NCBI GenBank assembly: GCA_964438735.1
Contig: CAYTLW010000105.1
Span: 1 to 27,293, forward strand
Origin: CAYTLW01 sp964438735
GTDB lineage: Bacteria; Myxococcota_A; UBA9042
DNA length: 27,293 bases
Direction: 5' to 3'
Shown: positions 1-7,257 of the stretch, piece after piece
Layout of the letters: each line of letters opens with the position of its first letter
How positions within the stretch are numbered: the first letter of the stretch is position 1
The notes under the pieces: model-generated
What the model was told of the DNA's origin: nothing
What the model saw: only the letters and a program-made list of their open reading frames with translations
Database searches by the model: none
Translations under genes and position numbers: made by a program

Positions 1-60
1 CCCGGGGGGTTTGTTGGAGGTGTTGGCCCCGGGGTTGGGGGGGGGGGTGAGGGTCCCCGG
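1..60. other. Low-quality G-rich sequence at the left edge
   Basis: The first 60 bases are dominated by long G runs with few other bases. They share the string GGGTTTGTTG with the equally G-rich sequence beside the assembly gap (near 24911). This looks like error-prone read ends at a contig boundary rather than normal coding sequence, so the reading frame here should not be trusted. Confidence 0.6.
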
Positions 61-378
61 GGGGGTGGGGGACGACCGGGCGGCGGACGACCCGGCGGCG
101 GGCGACCCGGCGGCGATCGTCGGCGCAGCGGACCGCCCCGTGGCGATCGGCGCGGCCGGCGACGCGGCCCCGAGTTGCCCCGCGGCCCCTACCAGGTCGC
201 GCCAGATCAGCCCGCAAAGAGCTTCGACGACGTCGCCCCCGGCGCCCCGGTCGTCCTCAAAGGCGGCCTCTTCGACGGCAAAGAGGGCGTGGTCGCCAGC
301 GTCAAAGGCGATCGCGTCGAGGTGAACGTTGGCATGATGTCGTTGTCGGTTGGGCGGGACGAACTCGACCTGGCCTGA
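1..378 (+). CDS. KOW-domain protein, C-terminal fragment with Arg/Gly-rich linker
   Basis: Frame 1 is open from the left edge to the TGA at 376-378, so this is the 3' end of a gene that begins outside the window. The N-terminal visible part is a low-complexity Arg/Gly/Pro linker with repeated GRPGG units (about bases 70-170). It is followed by a compact beta-rich segment containing PGAPVVLKGGLFDGKEGVV and ending DELDLA, which reads like the KOW module of NusG-type transcription factors and ribosomal protein L24. KOW modules bind RNA, ribosomal protein S10 or Rho, and an RG-rich linker would favour nucleic-acid binding; that role is inferred. A TTG at 175 could start a short protein, but the open frame upstream makes a truncated longer protein more likely. 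It converges on the kinase gene with a 9-base gap. Confidence 0.5.
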   Translation, partial: PGGFVGGVGPGVGGGGEGPRGGGGRPGGGRPGGGRPGGDRRRSGPPRGDRRGRRRGPELPRGPYQVAPDQPAKSFDDVAPGAPVVLKGGLFDGKEGVVASVKGDRVEVNVGMMSLSVGRDELDLA

Positions 379-387
379 AGCCAGCGC

Positions 388-1695
388 TCAAATCAGCCCG
401 AAGCGCTTCAGCGTGGCGATGACACTCCAGCCCAACGCAAAGATAAACGCCGCCAGGCCGACCCAGAGAAACTGCATCACCGCCTTGCGCGACGGCCGCA
501 TGGAGCGGCGCTTCGACTTGGCCGGCGGGGGTTGGGCCAGCAGCGCTGGAGACGACGGGGGGCGTCGGGGACCGGTCGTGTCCAGCGACGGTGGCATTCG
601 CCGACCCAGCCCCTGCGGCCGCTCGGTGTTGGCCTCGGCCATCTCTTCGAGGGGCGAGCGGGCGACCACGCTCAGGGCCGATGGCGCAAATTCGAAGCCC
701 ATCATGCTCGCGACGGGTGGCGTGGCGATGGTCCGCTGGGGCACGGAGCCGTCGGGCGCCCTGGTGATGGTGCTGTCGACGTAACGCTGCAGGGCGCCGT
801 CGTCGTAGCCCGGCGAGTGGGTGGCGATCCACGCCTCGAGCGCGTCGGCCAGCTCGCCCGCGCTCTGATAACGGGCCTCCATCTTGCGTTCCAGTGCCCG
901 GGCGACGATGACCGAGAGGCTCGAATCTACCCCCGGCGCCAGACTGTGGACCGCCGCGATGGGCTCCTCGCGCACCGCCCGCAGGATGGCGAATGGCGAG
1001 ACCATATCCGGCCCGCGGAAGAGGGGCTGGCCGGTCAGCAGCTCGTGCATGCAGATGCCCAGGCTGAAGACGTCGCTGCGCGCGTCCACCTTCTCGGCGC
1101 TGGCCTGCTCGGGCGACATGTAGGCGTATTTGCCCTTGATGATGCCGGCCATGGTCTGCTGAATGCGGGTGGCCACTTTGGCGACGCCAAAGTCGATCAG
1201 CTTGACGCAGCCGCCCCGATTGATGAGCACGTTCTGCGGGCTGACATCGCGATGGACGATGCCCAGCTTGGTTCCGTCTTCGTCGACCAGGGTGTGGGCG
1301 TAGTGCAGACCGCGCGCCACGCCCACGCAGATGTGCGCGACAGCCACGGGATCGACGTGCTCGCCCAAGGCCTCGGCGACCGAAGCCAGGGTGCCGACGT
1401 CAGCGCCGTTGACGTACTCCATGATGAAGTAGTACGCGCCGGCGTGGCAGCCCAGCTCGAACGTGCTGGCGATGTGCTTGTGGCCGAATCGCATGGCCAG
1501 TTTGGCTTCCGCGATGAGCATCTCGACGGCGCTGTTGTCCTCGGATACGCCGGCATGCATCCGCTTGAGGGCGACGATTCGTTTGTCGCCCTGGTTGGTG
1601 CGGGCATGGGCCAGGAAGACCTCGGCCATGCCGCCCCGGCCCAAGGGACGGAGCAACTCGTAGGGGCCGAACTGCTGTGGGTACTCCAGACTCAT
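388..1695 (-). CDS. Membrane-anchored eukaryotic-type Ser/Thr protein kinase
   Basis: The 435-residue protein begins MSLEYPQQFG. An upstream in-frame start at 1740 would add 15 residues that lie outside the kinase fold, so I prefer 1695. All kinase signatures are visible: glycine loop GRGGMAEVF (residues 19-27), VALK lysine (K44), helix-C glutamate (about E63), HRDVSPQN catalytic loop (D150), DFG (D168-G170) and the SPE motif (about 194-196). After about residue 290 comes a Pro/Ser/Arg-rich linker, then one hydrophobic segment near the C-terminus (AAFIFALGWSVIATL). The kinase domain is therefore cytoplasmic and tethered by a C-terminal membrane anchor, with almost nothing outside to act as a sensor. 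It is the last gene of the minus-strand run after the flippase-like gene (79-base gap), which suggests but does not prove a regulatory link to envelope assembly. Substrates are unknown. Confidence 0.93.
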   Translation of the reverse strand: MSLEYPQQFGPYELLRPLGRGGMAEVFLAHARTNQGDKRIVALKRMHAGVSEDNSAVEMLIAEAKLAMRFGHKHIASTFELGCHAGAYYFIMEYVNGADVGTLASVAEALGEHVDPVAVAHICVGVARGLHYAHTLVDEDGTKLGIVHRDVSPQNVLINRGGCVKLIDFGVAKVATRIQQTMAGIIKGKYAYMSPEQASAEKVDARSDVFSLGICMHELLTGQPLFRGPDMVSPFAILRAVREEPIAAVHSLAPGVDSSLSVIVARALERKMEARYQSAGELADALEAWIATHSPGYDDGALQRYVDSTITRAPDGSVPQRTIATPPVASMMGFEFAPSALSVVARSPLEEMAEANTERPQGLGRRMPPSLDTTGPRRPPSSPALLAQPPPAKSKRRSMRPSRKAVMQFLWVGLAAFIFALGWSVIATLKRFGLI

Positions 1696-1774
1696 CGCAC
1701 CGGGAGCGTAGTGGTTACGACATGCGCTCGGCAACACCACCGCTGTGACGGTTGGTCAACGGCAGAGGGAGCGC

Positions 1775-2911
1775 TCAACCAGACCTCGATCGTCGCCCCG
1801 CCCTGGCCTCCATCCACAACCCCCAGAGGCCGAACGCGGTGACCTGCAGGGTCAGGACGAACCACAAACCCAGGGCCAGGCCGATGACGTTGGATGCCCC
1901 CGCGTCGATGCCATACAACCCCGACGGCAGGAGCATGAAGTACCAGAATGAACCCACATTACCCGGCGAGTTGGGGATCATCATGCCGACCACCACGCAG
2001 CACATCATGGCGTAGCCGCCGACCACCGGGGCATCGATCGAGAAGCCCTGCGCCATCAGCCAGAAGCCGAATCCGTTGAGCGCCCAGTAGCCCATGGTCA
2101 GGGCCAGGAACTCCACCAACGCGGCCGGCGAACGCAACACCTTGAGGCCGTCGACGAAGCTCGTCGCCAGGCCGACGATCTTGTCGGCCAGCTTGCCCGA
2201 GACGATTCCGATGAGCTTGCGCATCAGGTTGGTCGTCCAGGTGCGGGCCAGGGCGGTGGCCACCAGCACGGCCATGGCGCTGCCGAAGACGCCCAAAGCC
2301 GCCCAGGCGCCGATCATGACTTCTGGATGACGCTCGAGCTGGGTCGGCGAGGCCTGCATGAGCACCGTGAAGAGCAGTAGCGTGACCATCAGGCCATCGA
2401 TGACCCGCTCCACGGCGATGGTGCTCAAGGCGGTGCCGAAGGGGATGTTGCTGTTGCGCGAGATGAGCCAGGGCCGGACCAGTTCACCGAGACGAAGCGG
2501 CAGCATGAAGACGCTCATGAAGCCGGCGGCCCCCACGCGGTTGATGACCCGCAGCGGCACGTCGTCGAAGGCCGCCAGCATGGGCCGCCAGCGCAGCACG
2601 CGCAGCCAGTGCACGCCGAAGAGCACCACCAGGTAGGCGCCCAGGGCGGACAGCCGCAATGACCAGTTGGTCGTACCCAGGTCGTCCCGCAGGACCACCG
2701 CCAGGGCCCCGCTGGCGTCGTTGTCCAGCGAGAGCGAACCCGAGAACAGGCGATCCAGCGGCCAGTTGCGCGCCGTCAGCCAGGTGAAGGCCACGCCCAG
2801 GGCGATGCCGATGGTCCACTTCAAGGCGACGTGATCGCGCCGCGGCGCTGCCCGCCGCGGCGGCTCGATCTCGTCGGCCGTGTCGTCGGCCAGGTCTTCA
2901 GGAGTGGTCAT
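1775..2911 (-). CDS. Flippase-like integral membrane protein (LPG synthase TM / UPF0104 family)
   Basis: The 378-residue protein has a hydrophilic N-terminus of about 30 residues and then seven or eight hydrophobic segments. The central stretch LRLGELVRPWLISR, followed about 15 residues later by AVERVIDGL, is the diagnostic pattern of the family related to the flippase half of MprF (lysylphosphatidylglycerol synthase TM region). Members are proposed to move lipids or lipid-linked intermediates across the inner membrane. No aminoacyl-transferase domain is attached, so this is the stand-alone membrane form. It lies 45 bases downstream of the nucleotide-sugar dehydrogenase and upstream of the kinase, consistent with a lipid or polysaccharide envelope role. 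The exact substrate cannot be read from sequence. The start ATG at 2911 has only a weak ribosome binding site. Confidence 0.85.
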   Translation of the reverse strand: MTTPEDLADDTADEIEPPRRAAPRRDHVALKWTIGIALGVAFTWLTARNWPLDRLFSGSLSLDNDASGALAVVLRDDLGTTNWSLRLSALGAYLVVLFGVHWLRVLRWRPMLAAFDDVPLRVINRVGAAGFMSVFMLPLRLGELVRPWLISRNSNIPFGTALSTIAVERVIDGLMVTLLLFTVLMQASPTQLERHPEVMIGAWAALGVFGSAMAVLVATALARTWTTNLMRKLIGIVSGKLADKIVGLATSFVDGLKVLRSPAALVEFLALTMGYWALNGFGFWLMAQGFSIDAPVVGGYAMMCCVVVGMMIPNSPGNVGSFWYFMLLPSGLYGIDAGASNVIGLALGLWFVLTLQVTAFGLWGLWMEARAGRRSRSG

Positions 2912-2956
2912 CCGGTGGCGATCCGGCGTGCTGGGAAGCTGTTTCGCAACCGGGTT

Positions 2957-4261
2957 CTAGAGCAGGCGCACCTTGTCGGGGTGGGCGGCGCGCACGTCGC
3001 GGGTCGCGTTGCGCGTATCGACCACCAGCTGGGCACGGGTGCAGATGTCGTCGTAGTCGAACGCGGTGTGATCGGTGATGATCAGCGCCACTTCATAGTC
3101 GCCCAGGTCGTCGAGGTTGGCCACGCTGTGGTGCGGTCGACCCTCCTCAGTGAACGTCGGCACGTGGGGATCGTAGTACTCCACGTTGGCGCCCTTGGCC
3201 TCGAGCTGGTCGATGATCGTGATCGCGGGCGACTCGCGGTAGTCGTCGATGTCGCGCTTGTAGGCCACGCCCAGGATCAGCACGCGGGCCCCCTTGAGCG
3301 CGCGGCTGGCGTCGTTCAGGGCGTCCTGCACCAGCCGCACGACGTGCGCCGGCATGGCGGTGTTGATCGAGTCGGCGAGCTCGATGAAGCGGGCCTGGTA
3401 GTTCAGCGCGCGCAACTTCCAACTGAGGTAGAGCGGGTCGATGGGGATGCAATGACCGCCCAGCCCCGGGCCCGGGAAGAAGGGCATGAAGCCGAAGGGC
3501 TTGGTCGCCGCGGCGTCGATCACCTCCCAGGTGTTGATGCCCAGCTTGTTGCAGATGACGGCCAGCTCGTTGACCAGGCCGATGTTCACGGCGCGGAAGG
3601 TGTTCTCGAGCAGCTTGACCAGCTCGGCGGCGTCGGGGCTGGAGACCACCTCGACCGTGTCGATGAAGGTGTTGTACAGCGCGCCCACCTCGGCCGCTCC
3701 ATCGGCGGTCATGGCGCCGACGATCTTGGCCGTATTGCGCACGCCGTAGATGGGATTGCCGGGGTCGATGCGCTCGGGCGAAAACGCGACGTGGAAGTCC
3801 GTGCCCGCGGTGAGACCCGAGGCCGTCTCGAGCAGCGGCGCCAGCACCTCGCGGGTGAAGCCCGGGTAGGTGGTCGACTCGAGCACGAAGAGCTGGCCGG
3901 CCTTCATGTGGGCACCGATCTGATCGGCGGCTTTGACGATGAAGGAGATGTCCGGATCGCGGGTCTTGTTGAGCGGCGTGGGCACGCAGATGATCACCGC
4001 GTCGACGCCATTGACGGCCGAAAAGTCGACCGTGGCGCTCAATTTGCCGCGGTTGACCTGCGCGGCCAGGTCTTCGGACGAGACGTCGCCGATGTCCGAG
4101 ATGCCGGCGTTGATATTGGCCACGCGATCGGCCTTGACGTCGATGCCCACCGTGCGCAGGCCGACGTCGGCGATTCGTACGGCCAGGGGCAGACCGACGT
4201 AGCCCAGTCCGACGACTGCGACCTCTGCGGTGCGGTCTTCAATGCGTTCGATCAGGTTCAT
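2957..4261 (-). CDS. wbpA: Nucleotide-sugar 6-dehydrogenase, UDP-N-acetylhexosamine type (WbpA/TviB-like)
   Basis: The 434-residue protein matches the UDP-sugar dehydrogenase family over its whole length. It has an N-terminal NAD-binding Rossmann motif GLGYVGLP (residues 18-25), an acidic residue at the end of the second strand (D41), ESTTYPG at about 128-134, and the catalytic cysteine C271 within GLGGHCIPIDP. The GGHCIP context, rather than GGSCFPKD, is characteristic of enzymes oxidising UDP-GlcNAc or UDP-GalNAc to the uronic acid, as in Pseudomonas WbpA and Salmonella TviB. The product would feed an amino-uronate-containing surface polysaccharide. The start is supported by a GGAGG ribosome binding site 6 bases upstream. 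It is the first gene of the minus-strand cluster with the flippase-like protein and kinase. Exact substrate (GlcNAc or GalNAc) is not determinable here. Confidence 0.9.
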   Translation of the reverse strand: MNLIERIEDRTAEVAVVGLGYVGLPLAVRIADVGLRTVGIDVKADRVANINAGISDIGDVSSEDLAAQVNRGKLSATVDFSAVNGVDAVIICVPTPLNKTRDPDISFIVKAADQIGAHMKAGQLFVLESTTYPGFTREVLAPLLETASGLTAGTDFHVAFSPERIDPGNPIYGVRNTAKIVGAMTADGAAEVGALYNTFIDTVEVVSSPDAAELVKLLENTFRAVNIGLVNELAVICNKLGINTWEVIDAAATKPFGFMPFFPGPGLGGHCIPIDPLYLSWKLRALNYQARFIELADSINTAMPAHVVRLVQDALNDASRALKGARVLILGVAYKRDIDDYRESPAITIIDQLEAKGANVEYYDPHVPTFTEEGRPHHSVANLDDLGDYEVALIITDHTAFDYDDICTRAQLVVDTRNATRDVRAAHPDKVRLL

Positions 4262-4381
4262 GGCGCCCTCCGATTTGCCCTGGTACGTGGGCGGGGCGGG
4301 TCCTGGAGATCAAAGGCCACCGCCGGCGGGGCGCGGAGTGTAGTGGCGCGGCGGGATCGGGGCAACCGCTTCAACGGCCGG

Positions 4382-4398
4382 GATCATTGACCATGATC
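4382..4398. repeat. Palindrome GATCAT-N5-ATGATC, possible operator
   Basis: Perfect 6-base arms are separated by TGACC. The site lies about 18 bases upstream of the putative -35 box of the rdgC-like genes, where an activator or repressor dimer could bind. Six-base arms can arise by chance, so functional assignment is tentative. Confidence 0.3.
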
Positions 4399-4416
4399 TG
4401 GTGTCGCCCGCCGTCG

Positions 4417-4446
4417 TTGACACCCTGACGCCGCCAGGAATAGAAG
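4417..4446 (+). promoter_or_regulatory. Putative sigma70-like promoter for the rdgC-like gene pair
   Basis: A perfect TTGACA -35 hexamer (4417-4422) is followed after 18 bases by TAGAAG (4441-4446), which matches four of six positions of the -10 consensus. The predicted transcript would start about 25 bases before the ATG at 4480, whose GGAGGG ribosome binding site would then sit close to the 5' end. Confidence 0.45.
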
Positions 4447-4479
4447 GTCCAGCTTGCGCCTTGAGCAGCGGAGGGTCCC

Positions 4480-5139
4480 ATGGCATTGCAGAGCGGCTCC
4501 ATTTCCTACATGCGTCTGGTGGCCGTGGGCGAGATGTCCGACGCGCCCGAGGAGGCCTGGTGCGCCGCCCTGGCCGAGCGCGGCTTCATGGAGATCGACC
4601 CTACGGGCGAGCTTCAGGAGAGCTGTGGCTGGGTGCGCTTCGACGACGCCTTCGAGAGCAACTACATGCCCCACGAGTTGATCGGGCCCGGTGGTGTGGT
4701 GTTGCTGCGGATGCGGGTGGACACCCTGAAGATCCCCGCCGCCACCCTCAAGGCTCACATCGCCCGCGCCGTGCGCGAGCGCAGCAAGGCGCTGGGCGTG
4801 GACAAGCTCACCCGCACTGAAAAGGACGCGGTCCGCGACGAGATGCGCAAGCAACTTCGCCGCCGCTCCCTGCCGCGCATGCAGTTGATCGAATGCGCCT
4901 GGAATCTGGGCACCGGCGAATTGCGGCTGGCGACCACCGGGCGGCGGCTGGCCGGGCTCTTCGTCGACCTCTTCGAGAAGACCTTCGCCCTGCAGCTGCG
5001 TGTGGTCGGGCCGCAGGGCGTGCTCTGGCTGCGCGGATTGTCGGCCGAAGAGCTGGACGCGTTGGGCGCGCTCCAGCCCGAAAAATTCCACCTTTCTTCT
5101 GGGGGGCCGGGGCTCGGCCCCCAGCCGGGAAAAGTGTGA
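4480..5139 (+). CDS. RdgC-like protein, N-terminal part
   Basis: The 219-residue protein resembles the N-terminal two thirds of recombination-associated protein RdgC, a ring-shaped DNA-binding protein that restrains RecA. The most telling segment is KLTRTEKDAVRDEMRKQL (about 107-124) with the following RRSLPRMQ. I recall E. coli RdgC having a matching lysine-rich TEKDSLKDEV helix followed by LLPRAFSR. The next segment, a two-strand plus helix stretch ending in LQLRVV, also fits. The E. coli protein is about 303 residues and continues where this one stops. Here the frame instead runs through about 30 unmatched residues and a Gly/Pro-rich tail into TGA at 5137-5139. The start has a GGAGGG ribosome binding site. 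The next gene, in the same frame, supplies the missing C-terminal region. Whether the two products assemble is unknown. Confidence 0.7.
   Translation: MALQSGSISYMRLVAVGEMSDAPEEAWCAALAERGFMEIDPTGELQESCGWVRFDDAFESNYMPHELIGPGGVVLLRMRVDTLKIPAATLKAHIARAVRERSKALGVDKLTRTEKDAVRDEMRKQLRRRSLPRMQLIECAWNLGTGELRLATTGRRLAGLFVDLFEKTFALQLRVVGPQGVLWLRGLSAEELDALGALQPEKFHLSSGGPGLGPQPGKV
5099..5124. repeat. Hairpin A inside the rdgC-N 3' end
   Basis: CTGGGGGGCCG (5099-5109) pairs with CGGCCCCCAG (5115-5124) around a five-base loop with one bulged G. It is very GC-rich and abuts hairpin B directly, sharing G5124. Together they form a 51-base double-palindrome resembling a REP-type element. No T-run follows it, so it is not a classical terminator. 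Confidence 0.7.
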
Positions 5140-5149
5140 TTTTCCCGGC
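5124..5149. repeat. Hairpin B, perfect 10-bp stem with the rdgC-N stop codon in its loop
   Basis: GCCGGGAAAA (5124-5133) pairs perfectly with TTTTCCCGGC (5140-5149). The six-base loop GTGTGA contains the TGA stop of the upstream gene. The A-run/T-run pair at the top of the stem means it could act as a bidirectional terminator or as an mRNA structure controlling translation of the next gene. Confidence 0.75.
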
Positions 5150-5187
5150 TTCCCCACTGCGTTTGAGACATCCGCACCGAGGTCACC

Positions 5188-5724
5188 ATGACAGTTGAAG
5201 CACGACCGGAGAACCTGGCCTTCCTGGCGCGCGAGTTCCTCACCTGGGTGTGGTTCGAGGCCCAGCGTGGCGGCGGCGGTGTGCACCTGGATGGTGTCGG
5301 CCGGGTTCGTCTGGACTTCACCCGCCGGCTGCGCCTGGAGTCGCCCGGGGTGGCCGCAGAAGCCACCGCCGTGGCCGCCGAGTTGCCGACCCTGGCCGAC
5401 GAGGCCCGGGTGGCCCTGCAGACGGGCAAAAAAGTGGCGTCCACCACGCTTCTGCTCGATGTTGAAGAGCGCCACTTCGAGGTGGCGATCGAGGCCGAGA
5501 CCTTCACCTTCCGCGGCGTGAAGTTGCCGACGGTGTTGGGCACCAGCGACGGCGAGCGGTTGGACGAACGACTCGCCTTGTTGGACGAGCTGGAGGCTGT
5601 GGTCGATGGCCTCTACGTCGCCTTCGCGCGACAGCGGCTCGACCGGCAGGCCTGGCCCGAGGTGCGCGCGGCCATGCACCGCTGGGTGGCCCGCGGTGGT
5701 GAGGACGACCAGCCGACGAACTGA
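5188..5724 (+). CDS. RdgC-like protein, C-terminal part
   Basis: The 178-residue protein fits the C-terminal third of RdgC. It contains FLTWVWFEAQRGG, then a helix with LQTGKKVASTTLLLDVEER (about 78-96), comparable to the E. coli EAGKVVTKLALDWQQR segment I recall. A strand follows with FRGVKL, and then a long acidic-hydrophobic helix near the end (LDELEAVVDGLYVAF). It shares reading frame 1 with the upstream gene. Two in-frame TGA codons (5137, 5164) and a 48-base gap separate them. It has its own ATG with a GAGG sequence 6 bases upstream, so it is translated independently. Base composition and codon use look like the neighbours. Complementation between the two parts, or a decayed gene, are both possible. 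Confidence 0.6.
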   Translation: MTVEARPENLAFLAREFLTWVWFEAQRGGGGVHLDGVGRVRLDFTRRLRLESPGVAAEATAVAAELPTLADEARVALQTGKKVASTTLLLDVEERHFEVAIEAETFTFRGVKLPTVLGTSDGERLDERLALLDELEAVVDGLYVAFARQRLDRQAWPEVRAAMHRWVARGGEDDQPTN

Positions 5725-5757
5725 CCGAAGCGCGGAGTCGGCCACTGGAGACGGAAC

Positions 5758-7197
5758 GTGCTGTTCAACAGCTTGCTCTTCCCCGTCTTCCTGGTCGTGG
5801 TCTTCGCGATCTCCTGGGCCCTCGCCCGCACCCGCCACTGGCGCCTGCTCTTCCTGCTGATCGCCAGCTGGCTGTTCTACATGTCGTGGAATCCGCGCTT
5901 CATCGCGCTGATCATCATCTCGACCCTTGTGGACTTCATCATCGCCCAGAAGATCGAGGACACGCCGCGCTCAAACAGCCGCAAGCGCAAAGCGCTGCTG
6001 GCGTTCAGCCTGTTCAGCAACCTGGGCCTGTTGGGCTTCTTCAAGTACACCAACTTCGGCCTGCAGAGCCTCAGCGGTGTGCTCAATCTCATGGGCTGGC
6101 AGGTGACGATCCCCCACTTTCACATCATCCTGCCGGTGGGCATCTCGTTCTATACCTTCCAGACCATCTCCTACACGGTCGACGTCTATCGCGGTGACAT
6201 CCCCGCCGAGCGGCGCATCGGCCGTTTTGCCCTCTACGTCTCCTTCTTCCCGCAGCTGGTCGCCGGACCCATCGTGCGGGCCAAGGACTTCCTGCCCCAG
6301 CTGGGCAAGCGCCTGCACCTGGATGAAGACCAGGTCAGCGCCAGCCTGTTCCGCATCGCCCGAGGCCTGGTCAAGAAGGTCGTCATCGCCGACTTCCTGG
6401 CCGTGAACCTGGTCGATCGCGCGTTCTCCAACCCGGAGCTCTACTCCTCGGCCGAATTAATGGTCGCCCTGTATGGCTACACCATGCAGATCTACTGCGA
6501 TTTTTCGGGCTACACCGACGTCGCCATCGGCTCGGCGCGCCTGCTGGGCTACAAGCTGCCGGAGAACTTCGACCGCCCCTATATCGCCACCTCGGTGGCC
6601 CACTTCTGGCGCCGCTGGCACAAGACCCTGAGCGGCTGGCTGCGCTACTACGTCTTCTTCCCCCTTGGCGGCAGTCGCGGTGGCGTCTGGATGGCCCATC
6701 GCAACACCATGATCACGCTGATTCTCATCGGTCTGTGGCATGGCGCCGACTGGAAATTCGTCGTCTATGGCGCCATCCACGGCGTCGCCGTGGGCATCAA
6801 TCGTGTCCTGGTGCGGCGGCGCAAACGCCTGCAACCGGACTTCGATGAAGACGCGCAGCCCTGGCACACGATCCTGTGGAAGGTCTTCGTCACCTTCAAC
6901 TTCGTCGTCCTGGCGCGAATCCTGTTCCGCGCCGACGGGTTCGCCGAATCCTGGCAGTACACGGTCTCGCTGTGTACTCAAGGGGTCGGACTGGCACGCA
7001 TCGACGGTGGCGTCTGGGCCATCTTGGGCATCAGCTACGCCATACACTGGACTCCCAAGCGCTGGATCGATCGCCTCGGCGATGAGTTCCGGGCGCTGCC
7101 AGCGGTCGGTCAGGGGGTCGCCCTGGCCGGACTCGCAGCGGTCGTGGCCACGGTGGCCGAGACCGACGTCGTTCCCTTCATCTACTTCCAGTTCTAG
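5758..7197 (+). CDS. MBOAT-family membrane O-acyltransferase (AlgI-like)
   Basis: The 479-residue polytopic membrane protein starts at GTG, supported by GGAG about 7 bases upstream. It carries the AlgI/DltB-type signatures: LPVGISFYTFQTISYTVDVYR at about 122-142 (the conserved lipid-facing loop), SFFPQLVAGPIVR at about 162-174, FCDFSGYTD-like CDFSGYTDVAIG near 245, and the catalytic histidine H328 in GLWHGADWKFVVYG, equivalent to AlgI H322. Family members pull acyl groups, usually acetyl, from cytoplasmic donors across the membrane for transfer to exported polysaccharide. The SGNH-type gene that follows by 60 bases is the usual partner that completes transfer in the periplasm, as PatB does with PatA. 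Polymer and acyl donor are not known. Confidence 0.93.
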   Translation: MLFNSLLFPVFLVVVFAISWALARTRHWRLLFLLIASWLFYMSWNPRFIALIIISTLVDFIIAQKIEDTPRSNSRKRKALLAFSLFSNLGLLGFFKYTNFGLQSLSGVLNLMGWQVTIPHFHIILPVGISFYTFQTISYTVDVYRGDIPAERRIGRFALYVSFFPQLVAGPIVRAKDFLPQLGKRLHLDEDQVSASLFRIARGLVKKVVIADFLAVNLVDRAFSNPELYSSAELMVALYGYTMQIYCDFSGYTDVAIGSARLLGYKLPENFDRPYIATSVAHFWRRWHKTLSGWLRYYVFFPLGGSRGGVWMAHRNTMITLILIGLWHGADWKFVVYGAIHGVAVGINRVLVRRRKRLQPDFDEDAQPWHTILWKVFVTFNFVVLARILFRADGFAESWQYTVSLCTQGVGLARIDGGVWAILGISYAIHWTPKRWIDRLGDEFRALPAVGQGVALAGLAAVVATVAETDVVPFIYFQF

Positions 7198-7257
7198 CCA
7201 CGGTTTTCGGATCGCATCTTGAGCTTCAACGTCCTTCCACCCCGCCCGAGGGCCAAC

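Larger units (their letters stand above)
4262..4479. other. Divergent intergenic region between wbpA-like and rdgC-N genes
   Basis: This 218-base region must carry the promoters for both divergent transcription units. It contains a good -35 element on the plus strand (4417-4422), a 17-base palindrome just upstream of it (4382-4398), and strong ribosome binding sites at both ends (GGAGG before each start). I see no small gene in it. Confidence 0.7.

Noticed and set aside
11..325. Plus-strand ORF of 104 codons at the left edge
   Set aside because: It is in a different frame from the KOW-like fragment, is Ala/Pro/Ser-rich, and begins within unreliable G-rich sequence.
2831..4390. Long plus-strand ORF of 519 codons opposite the wbpA-like gene
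   Set aside because: The high-GC antisense shadow has Val/Gly/Asp/His-rich composition, no recognisable domain, and a well-supported gene on the other strand.
5099..5149. Simple rho-independent terminator after rdgC-N
   Set aside because: Stem B has its T-run inside the 3' arm rather than after it, and the next gene follows within 40 bases; a terminator role remains possible but is not what the layout shows best.
5137..5166. UGA recoding (selenocysteine or readthrough) joining the two RdgC parts
   Set aside because: There are two in-frame TGA codons, no conserved redox context, and the second gene has its own ATG and ribosome site. The hairpin around the first TGA is a palindrome rather than a SECIS placed downstream.
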